NCBI GenBank assembly: GCA_014529385.2
Contig: CM043967.1
Span: forward strand, 503,001-567,000
Length of the DNA: 64,000 bases
From: Adiantum capillus-veneris
Lineage: Eukaryota > Streptophyta > Polypodiopsida > Polypodiales > Pteridaceae
Direction of reading: 5' to 3'
Part shown: positions 56,247-64,000 of the stretch, in pieces
Layout: every line of letters starts with the position of its first letter
How positions within the stretch are numbered: the first letter of the stretch is position 1
Made by a program: the position numbers and the translations under genes
The notes under the pieces: model-generated
Databases searched by the model: none
What the model was told of the DNA's origin: nothing
The model's input: the letters and a program-made list of their open reading frames with translations, nothing else

Positions 56247-57841
56247 TGTCATAATAATCAATATCTAATTCTCCTAAATGATTTTCTCATGTTAAACTGA
56301 TCATTTAATATGGGGAAGTGCCAGGGGAGAAAAAGCTAGAATATTGGTTAAGCTAGCAGACCGGCCACTGTAGGGATCCAAAGGAGGGAAAATAGGGATC
56401 CAAAAGGGGGGCCATCTGCAAAAGAGCCATGTGCAACAATGGGCTCAAAAGACCCTAAGGTTCAGCCCATTAAGACTTCCAAAATGCTAAGGTTCTAAAA
56501 TTCAAAGGTTGTGTCCAAAGGTCAACCATGGGGGAATTGGATGCTTTGTGTGTGTCAAAAAAGTCTTTACAATCCTACTTAGGAGGGGGCAAGCCTTGCT
56601 TGTAGGGGATGAGAGAGAAAGCCACACACACATACACACACACACACAAGCTCCCTTTACACAAAGGGAATGAGGGACACATGTCATCTCCCTAGGCCAG
56701 ATGCCCACAAGGTGTACCCAATTCCTATTGGATGGCCTTGGAGGTGGAACAATGAGAATTAAGCTAGAGTAAATCTAGTTTAATTAATTTAAAAACATTT
56801 AATAAAAGAACCAATGAGAATTAAGTCCTCTAGAAGACTATTCGACAGTCTCCCAAGGGGTCCAATGAGCATTCAGTAGCCCAATGGCTTGCCTGATTCC
56901 TATTGGCCAGGAGGCAAAGGGGTCCAATGAAAGTTTAGTTGAATTATTAAATTACCTAAAGCTCTCACAAAAGGGGAAAGGGGGACACATGTCAAAAGGA
57001 TATCACTTATACTGCTTAATTACCATTGGCTAGGATTGGGGAAGTCCAATGAGAGTAGAACAGGAGCAAATAGCAAGAGGGGTCGACCAAGAGAGAGAGG
57101 GGGCTGATTTTTGCAAGGCATTATCACACACACACTCACACAATCTCATGTGTGAAGTAAAGAAGACTCTCTCTCCTTCTCAAGCTTTAATGGAAAGCTT
57201 ACCACCTACTCCAAGCTTGTGAGAAGGGAGGCCTACACCAACAACTCTTGGCTTTGTGATGAAAATCCAACCAAGAGCCAAGCTTCAATGCATGCTCATC
57301 TCCTCTACCAATCTAATTACTAAGCTAAGCTATGCTAATATGAGTGATTATGTGAGGAGATGTACATCTTTCTCGTAAGACTACTCCTTCTTCCTCTCAA
57401 TCCACTCTCATACCCTGCTAGCTCTCACCGTCTTCGAAGGTGTGTGAGGTCTTGGGTCTGAGACCGGGGAGAATTGATGTTGTGTTTGATAAGTATTTTT
57501 CTTAGTGCATGAAGCTTCCATCTTCATTGCACTAGCTAGTCTTGAAGGAACACAAAGAATTGTATTGTACAATATCTCTCTTGATGGGAGAAACCATAAT
57601 ACAAAGCCTTTTGGAGGGGGACCGGCTCCATGTAAATCCGGTCCTCAATTGTTGTCAATAGCTTAATTTCTCTCTCTTTTGAAAGTATTGTTCATGCTAT
57701 CTAACTAGGTGTTATGCTTTTTGTTGCTCTCTCCACCCAAGCACTCTTGTAATTCTCATTAGGAATCTATTCTAATGAAATGCCCACTATGTTCATGCTA
57801 ATTTCCGCTACACACAAGTTTTTAGGCCATTAAATGTTACA
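56247..57841 (+). mobile_element. 3' LTR of the chromovirus (1,595 bp)
   Basis: Starts TGTCATAATAATC after the purine-rich AAGAGAGAGG and ends TTACA before TTGTA. A CA microsatellite lies at about 56624-56650. No coding sequence is supported inside. Confidence 0.9.
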
Positions 57842-58480
57842 TTGTATATGCTTCAATAGGGCATAGTTTGGACAAGTGGTAAACCTTATGGTCCTCTACG
57901 ATTGAATGGAGCATAGCTTGGACACATGGTGGAACTTATGGCTCTATATGTTTCAATAGAGCTTAGATTGGTGAACATTGTGTCTCTCTATGATTGAATA
58001 GAGTAGAGCTTGGACGAGTGGTAGAACTCATGAATCTCTACGCTTGAGTAAATCATAGATTGGACAAGTGGTGGTGACTATATGGTTCTATATGCTTGAA
58101 TGGATCATAGCTTGGAAAAGTGTTAGACCTTATTCTTGAATAATCCTCTATGTTTGAATGGAGCATAGCTTGGAAAAGTGGTAGAAATTATGGTTCTCTA
58201 TGCTTCAGTAGAGCCTAAATTTAGTGGTGGACCTTGTGGCTCTCTATGCTAGAATGGAGCTTTGCTTGGACACGTGGTGGACCTTGTGGCTACCTATGGT
58301 AGAATGGAGCATAGCTTGAATAAGTGTTGGATTTAATGGCTCTCTATGCTTCAATAGAGCATAAATTTGACAATTGGTAGACCTTATAGTCCTCTATGCT
58401 TTAATGGAGAATAGCTTAGACAAGTGGTGGACCTTATGGATCTATGTCTTTCAATAGAGCAGAGATTGGACATGTGGTAA
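57842..58480. repeat. second satellite, ~50-bp unit (right arm)
   Basis: The array resumes with the TTGTA duplication and TATGCTTCAATAGGGCATAG, and continues about 12 units. Isolated related units also occur at about 59335-59395 and 59560-59625. Confidence 0.85.
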
Positions 58481-59870
58481 ATATTATTTTGTATTTCATA
58501 TAATTTGTATCAATAGAAGACCTCTTTTTTATACTCATTCAATAAAAATATTCATTGAACAATGTTGTTGTCATATTAGCATGGAGACTCATACAAGAAT
58601 ATGCCATGTTGGTGTGATACTTGCATGGGAATTCATATGCATGTATTCATGCACAAATAAAAAATTTCTTATCTAAATCAATTAATTTTGAAAAATATGC
58701 AGCATAACCCATTCATTTAGAACATAATGTCAAAATCGCAATTCTTTATCATAAAATCCATTATTGACATTGAAATTTTCTTTATAGCAACTGGTGTTTT
58801 CTTGTAAATACACATAGAATAGCATTGACACAAGTAACATGAAATTGATTAAATAGTTTAGAATGGCCAAGTGGTGGATCTAAAAACCCCTTTGTTATAG
58901 AATGTATAAAATTAGGATGACTTAACATAAGTGTAGCTGAATACCTAAATGTCTTATCCTCATGAACATGTTCGAAAGAATATATCTATGTGCATAAAGT
59001 GGCGTATCACATGGTATTGTAGAATGTAATATATGTGATCGTGAAACTTCTTGGTGTAGTTCAAGAAATATCTAAAAAAGAAAAGTGAAAGTGATATCTT
59101 AAACAAAACTAAATTTTTTTGTTTGTTAATGGTCAAATTACTCATATTCATAAAAATTGAAAGTGATCATTAGTCTTGGGAATGGGGTTTTTCTCAATGG
59201 AAACCTTATTTAGAAAAACCCCATTCCCAAGACTAATGATCAACTTAGAAATATATATAGGTACTCATTTTAACATATCACTTTGAGTGTAGCTTGGAAA
59301 AGAAGTTGACTTTGTATTCCTCCATAGGTTAAGGTAACCTAGCTTGGACAAGTGGTGGGATTTATATTCCTCCAAGGGAGCTTAGCTTAGATAAGTGCAC
59401 CATGAAACCAACACTCTTATGATGCAACCAATCATATGATACATGTTTTATGTATGCTTGATGCCTCAAATGAAGAAATCCTAGATTAGCAGTGGACTTT
59501 GCTTGGGTGAGTTTGAACGTCATATAAAAGTAGGTTGTTTTCCTCAATTTGGGTCCTAGCTTGGACAAGTGGTGGACCTTGAATAAGGTTAGGTACTCAT
59601 TTTGAGCTTAGTTTGGATAAGTGGTGGGCCTTGAAACATCACCTTGAGATAAATCATAGGTAGGACAATAAGGTATACACAACGATAATAACCGGAATGC
59701 ACTAGTATTTTAATGGTTCAATTGACAAAAACCATGAAATTTCATGTCCCATTTTACTCTCAATGTGTAATCTACGTGTATAAATTGGAATAAGACCTTG
59801 AGCAAATTAACATCTTTGACCAAGATCTCATTACTTTATACGTGATATGTTGAAAGTTGTCCAACCTAGG
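58481..59870. other. AT-rich non-coding spacer
   Basis: One relic of the 224-bp satellite core lies at 58862-58880 (ATGGCCAAGTGGTGGATCT) and relics of the 50-bp type near 59340 and 59570. It holds the perfect hairpin listed separately. No gene is seen. Confidence 0.5.
59164..59242. repeat. perfect 31-bp inverted repeat with 17-nt loop
   Basis: Arm 59164-59194 is the exact reverse complement of arm 59212-59242. The arms contain TCTTGGGAATGGGG and CCCCATTCCCAAGA. No mismatch in 31 bp within an otherwise decayed region suggests a recent origin or a maintained structure. Confidence 0.85.
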
Positions 59871-61004
59871 AATTGGGATTTCCCCACTTTACCTAATATA
59901 GACTTCTAATTCTGTTTCCGCACTATGATCTCGGTGAAAAATGACTCCAATTAGCATTTTATAAGTCCAAATCACTCCAAATTTGAACTAGGGTCTTAAC
60001 ATACCATGTTCCACTCTATGATCTTGTCCAAACCTGAAAAAATTATGTTTTTTAATGCAATGATAATAATCATGATTATTATCTAGGTGACAAAATTTGC
60101 AAGTTTATTCAAAGTTTTTGTATCAGATGTTTAGAAAAAAGTGTTTTAAGACCTATCCCAAGGTTTCATAATTTTTGGATCGGTTCTGCTGATGTTCACT
60201 CAATTTTGTGTGTAATCCAAAGGTTAAAGTACATTCAACTTGATTTTGACCCTCGAATACACTCCAAACGTTGCAAAACTTTCCCCAAATGTTAGTAAAT
60301 TATTAGGACAATGGTTTCCCAAGTCTAATTCCCCTGTTTTGCAGCTGAAGATAATAATCATGAGTATTATCTACTGGCCTGTTGGAGCAAGTTTTTGAAC
60401 TTTTGATATTGTCCAGGTCTTATGCAGCCTAATGCAACAATATCCAAATTTGAATGCAAAAATCACTAAGGAGATAATAACCTTTGTTTTGGCCAAACCT
60501 TAAAATCTTTCTTGAAAGTTGGATTTGACTTACCACAGCTTCTCCAAAGCTTTTCCAAGGTCACTTATGACTCATAATGATGATTTTTGACCTCTCAAAC
60601 TTACTTGTTAAGTCCTGAACCTGAAATTCCTTGAAATTACGCAAAGCAACTCATTGATGACACTTCAGAGGGTAAGATAGGTTGGAATTCCACCTTGATT
60701 TCTACTTACCCTACTCCTAGTCAAATCAGCAAATGGTAGTAAAAAGTGTCCAACAACACTGGTTTTTTTGTTGTTTTCTTGTTTTCATGAAAAAGAGCAT
60801 CAACCTTCAGTCTCTGACATAGTCTAAAGCGTTAACCCCATAAACATCCTAATCTTCTACACAAGAATCTTCTACACAACTGAAGTCGACTCACTTCAAC
60901 CGTGCGGTTTCTAAATGTTGTTTTTTGGCTCTAGGCAAACCTAGAGGAAGTCCTTAGACAATAAAATCTTTACATTGAGGTTTTTCCCTAGTTTAGGTCA
61001 CCTT
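59871..61004 (-). other. leader of Ty3/gypsy family C with palindromes
   Basis: Non-coding sequence next to a primer site and LTR. A 22-bp perfect palindrome with centre CATG (arm GATAATAATCA) is at 60062-60083, a 24-bp copy with one mismatch per arm at 60349-60372, and a decayed half-site at about 60472-60480. Centre spacings are 288 and about 123 bp, close to 283 and 126 in element B. Its outer limit is uncertain and no gag follows. Confidence 0.6.
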
Positions 61005-61023
61005 GTCCCCGGCAATGGTGCCA
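61005..61023 (-). other. primer-binding site, tRNA-Asp type (family C)
   Basis: The minus strand reads TGGCACCATTGCCGGGGAC, two bases from the LTR. It is the same class as in families A and B with a few changes. Confidence 0.7.
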
Positions 61024-61025
61024 AA

Positions 61026-62127
61026 TGTAAGCTCGTTGTTTGCCAAGCCTCTCTATCTTATTGCAGTAATTGCAAGAACCATGTACATATATGTCATACC
61101 ACGGGACGGAGTCGACTCAACTAGTGCATGGAGGCTACAAGATGTTGTCAGGCTCTTGGAAAACACACTCAATCCTTACCTACTCAAAACCACACTCAAT
61201 TGCATGTCAGGCAGCAAAAGCTAGTAGTCACATTGCGAGTAAATCACATCGATTCACCAAGCAAACAAAGTCTAAACGCAACCAAACTTATAGAAAGGAT
61301 TTCCAATGTCTAAGAGCACATCTTTATGGCCTCAAATCCTCCTTTTGACCACTTGCCAAAAATGCAATTATTATCTATAAGACAAATTTGACCTAACTAT
61401 TTTCGGTCCCGAATACAATCATAAGCTTAGCAATGCATCCCCAATACCCCTCCTATGCTAAAAGTTCATTTTAGATACCTAAAACTTGAGTTATGATTAG
61501 ATTAAGAAGAGGATAAGTCATAGCATAATCCCCAGGGAGGTCACCTAATAAAAATGTAACCTATCACGTGAGTTCAACAGAAGGATATTTAAATTTCTTG
61601 AAACTTACAGAAATATATGTACAAAAGGGCATTATTTTTTCAAATTTGAAAAAATGTTACAGATTTTAAGGGAAAGGGTATATTATATTCCTAAAAAAAT
61701 TCACAGATAAGGGGTTTTACAAACATGTCTTGAACACACGTGCTATGGTAATTTTACACATAGTGAACCCCCCGAGGCATAATCATCGATTCATCGCAAG
61801 AAACTTACAATGTCACAGAGAGCTTTCACCTGCAAACACAATGGAATAGACGACACTCCAAACAAACCATTTGTGAGGGAGATACAAGCTCGAGAAGAAG
61901 AACGAGAGTACACAATACATAGAGACAGCAACGTAAAAATATTATCCAAAAGAACTCCTTGTTTTTTACAAAAAGTGGCTTTTATACCTTAGCCAAGGTC
62001 TAAAAATGTCAATCTAACTCATCTCTAGGTAGAAAGGGACTAGGAAAACTTAAATGTAATAACAAGCTAGAAGCTCATAGCTTTGACTACTGGCTTTATA
62101 ATCATGTGAAGGAGTATCAAAATTACA
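61026..62127 (-). mobile_element. LTR of family C (5' LTR, antisense), carrying a 222-bp repeat
   Basis: It starts TGTAAGCTCG next to the primer site; a plausible end is ATTACA at 62127. Without the inserted 222-bp repeat it would be about 880 bp, similar to the A and B LTRs. The outer end is inferred. Confidence 0.5.
61556..61777 (-). mobile_element. 222-bp non-autonomous repeat (copy 2, inverted)
   Basis: Clearly the reverse complement of 44425-44644 with scattered differences. The shared borders are GTAAC at 61556 and GAACCCCCCGAG ending at 61777. No clear target duplication remains. Confidence 0.75.
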
Positions 62128-62133
62128 TTTAGC

Positions 62134-63600
62134 TTAAGAAAAAATTTGGAAAAAACTAAAAGTCATTACAATAGTACGTCTCAATGGGTGATTTTCTACT
62201 TTGTTAGCCTTGCTGCTAACATCCTTCAACCCCTTGTTATTGTCAACAATAGGCTGCTCCTCTTGAAAATCTACTCCTTCATTGTCGAAACCAATGTGCT
62301 GCACATTTTTTGGGACACCCTCTTCTACTTGTGCTTTGATAGAGATTATTGGCCTCGCATGGATATCTTCTACCTGTCTCCCATACATCTTCAAGCACGT
62401 ATCCTTTAAAGAAAAAGAAGATACACATAATAGGAGCATGAACTTTATCTGGTGTTTGAAAATGTTCCCCTCTTTTGACCAAGCGCATGTGCAACACTCC
62501 CATAATCTCTCGAGTTTGTACACAGTGTGCACTATCTCAGGGTTTGAGTCACTTTGTACTAGTGCATGCGAGCCGTCATCCCAGCCATCATAGAAACATG
62601 CTCATCGGGAATTTTGATTGCCCTCTCAAAGGAATTTTCCTTAAGATTTTCAATTGCATTGTTACTAACAAAACCTTTATCCTTCATCATTTGAACGTAC
62701 CAATAAAAAGGAAGAGCCAAAGAGGTTAATTTGTGCAACAACCAATCAACTCTAAATCAAGCCGTCTTTCTTGATCATGAGCTTCCAAGAAATTTGGACT
62801 TCAACACACCATAGTAGGATTCAATGTCCCCATTTCTGTCTTGTCCAAAATGTGGGAGTGTCCTGATTGCATGCACCCACATGTCTACAAAACAAAAGCA
62901 TATATCTAGTCAAGCCAAGAAAGAAGAATAAAATGTTTCTGCATGACCTAAAGCCAACGTACATACAAGTTTTTGGGAGCAAGTATGTTTTGAAGTATTC
63001 AATGAATGCCTCCTCCTCATGGTACTCGAGGAAGAAGGAAGCTAGCATGCCTTGAATGCACTCTTGTGTTTCCACCTCAGACATACTTGAAGGCCCTTGC
63101 ATATGCATGATGACTCCAAGGCTTTTAAACATGGAAGCCCTAGTTGGCTAGCCTTGTACCTTCCTAAAAAGATGCTTAATCCAACATCGGCGGACATGCC
63201 AGAAGCACAAGTAGATAGGAATATTGAAGACGTGCCTATACCCACATTGAAAAACAATGAGCAATGAAAGACAACCAAAAAGAGTACATATATCTACATG
63301 AGGGATGAGTAATACTTAATTGCACTAATTTCTATCTCTACATCATCCGCCATGAAAGTAGAAGGTTCCCAACATTTATGGTAATCTAGTATAGAATCTC
63401 TAAATTGAGACATCCATAAACATGTCACCTCCAGTATGAGACTTGAAGTCAATACCCAAGCTATGAGCGTGCCATTGCAATGGGCGTCGAAAACCAAGAT
63501 AGTGTACAATTGGAACTATAACAGAAAAGGTGCCCATTTCATTATGCCAGTAGTTAAAGGATATGCATGGCAAGAATGGAAAACAAAAAACAGCTCAAAG
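62134..63600 (-). pseudogene. Mutator-like transposase remnant with SWIM zinc finger
   Basis: Read on the minus strand from about 63600: QLYTILVFDAHCNGTLIAWV, then STFMADDVEIEISAI (transposase core), then IPIYLCFWHVRRCWIKHLF, then ECIQGMLASFFLEYHEEEAF, then RNGDIESYYGVLKSKFL, then VDWLLHKLTSLALPFYW, and last LWECCTCAWSKEGNIFKH. The last motif is a SWIM finger (CxC ... CxH) with Phe in place of the third Cys. Segments lie in different frames; some breaks may be introns and others are stops (TGA near 62770). This order is that of plant MULE transposases. The copy is inactive. It is the nearest candidate relative for the 222-bp repeats. Confidence 0.7.
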
Positions 63601-64000
63601 GAGGAAGATTTTTTATGTGTAGATACAATTGAGCTTGGGCCGACACCAATGGGCCAAATAGCTCACACCATATTGATGAAATATACCAGATACAATCATA
63701 AATTTGAGAAGAGGCTTTGCTTAGAAGAGAAACTTACACAATCAAAATAGCAAGAAAACAGTGAGTAATTTGGCAAAATGGGCAGCACCATTGCATTTGG
63801 AACGGCCAAAAACCCCACTCTACAATATCAAAGTGCTCAAATCCGAGCTGGGATGAGTAGTTTATGGTCAAAACAGGCTCCAAAAACAGCAAAAATTGAG
63901 TAGCAGCTCTTCATCCTCTTCTCTCCATGTTTTTTTGGTTTTTTTCATAGTTTTTCTAGTTTCCACTTTTCACTTTATCCCTTGGGAACCTTTGGCCTTT
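63601..64000. other. non-coding, no feature recognised
   Basis: Possibly further upstream sequence of the transposase remnant on the minus strand, but no motif is recognisable. T-rich at the very end. Confidence 0.4.

Larger units (their letters stand above)
51746..57841 (+). mobile_element. Ty3/gypsy chromovirus with TTGTA target duplication
   Basis: The element begins TGTCATAATAATC and ends AATGTTACA; TTGTA occurs at 51741-51745 and 57842-57846. The 3' LTR is 1,595 bp but only the first 259 bp of the 5' LTR remain, joined directly to gag. The 5' LTR remainder, primer site and Gag start are deleted. Shared LTR sequence differs at about seven positions in 259. Pol ends in a chromodomain, which defines the chromovirus branch. 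Confidence 0.9.

Noticed and set aside
56502-56708. Cys-rich 68-codon frame on the minus strand
   Set aside because: Produced by a CA/GT microsatellite inside the chromovirus LTR.
63436-63750. 104-codon plus-strand frame
   Set aside because: Antisense to the MULE transposase core, which is recognisable on the minus strand.
1-64000. tRNA or rRNA genes
   Set aside because: The only tRNA-like matches are the short primer-binding sites; no cloverleaf or rRNA block was seen.

Overview
The window looks like intergenic heterochromatin of a land plant with a large, repeat-rich nuclear genome. Plant-type Ty3/gypsy and Ty1/copia retrotransposons, a Mutator-like transposase remnant and long satellite arrays fill almost all of it. 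I found no intact host gene. The sequence alone does not identify the species; large satellite arrays plus several old LTR elements would fit a fern, lycophyte, bryophyte or gymnosperm as well as some angiosperms.

Layout. (1) 1-4923: a short array of hairpin repeats (691-921), an unassigned stretch, then an antisense fragment of Ty3/gypsy family 'A' (gag start, leader with three palindromes, primer-binding site, LTR). (2) 4924-14842: a satellite with a unit of about 224 bp built from four subunits and organised into a higher-order repeat of about 1.55 kb. (3) 14843-33817: a nested insertion flanked by the 5-bp duplication ATGGC. An outer LTR ('D', plus strand) was split by an antisense element 'B' of about 18.5 kb. 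B reads, in its own 5' to 3' direction: LTR, tRNA-Asp-type primer site, leader with palindromes, Gag, protease, RT, RNase H, integrase with a duplicated zinc-binding module, a second retropepsin-like domain, a second leader with palindromes, a roughly 1,090-codon accessory frame, polypurine tract, LTR. (4) 33818-43200: more satellite, interrupted by a decayed Ty1/copia element (36820-41931). (5) 43200-50168: a broken gene with a DGQHS motif of ParB/DGQHR type, itself interrupted by a 220-bp repeat, then a Tat-like Ty3/gypsy internal region with dual RNase H and no visible LTRs, then a short SET-like fragment. (6) 51420-58480: a second satellite (about 50-bp unit) interrupted by a chromovirus (51746-57841) with a perfect TTGTA target duplication. 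(7) 58481-64000: AT-rich sequence with a perfect 31-bp hairpin, the leader and LTR of a third family 'C', a second copy of the 220-bp repeat, and an antisense SWIM-type Mutator-like transposase remnant.

How the parts relate. Families A, B and C use the same primer-site class and share a leader plan: palindromes of 18-30 bp, often about 283-298 bp apart. The palindrome sequence differs in each family (centre TCGCGA in A, ACGCGT in B, CATG in C). In B the palindrome series occurs twice with nearly the same spacing, once before gag and once before the accessory frame. I consider this the best candidate for an undescribed regulatory system here. Every coding region shows frameshifts, stops or lost catalytic residues, so nothing in the window looks able to move autonomously now.
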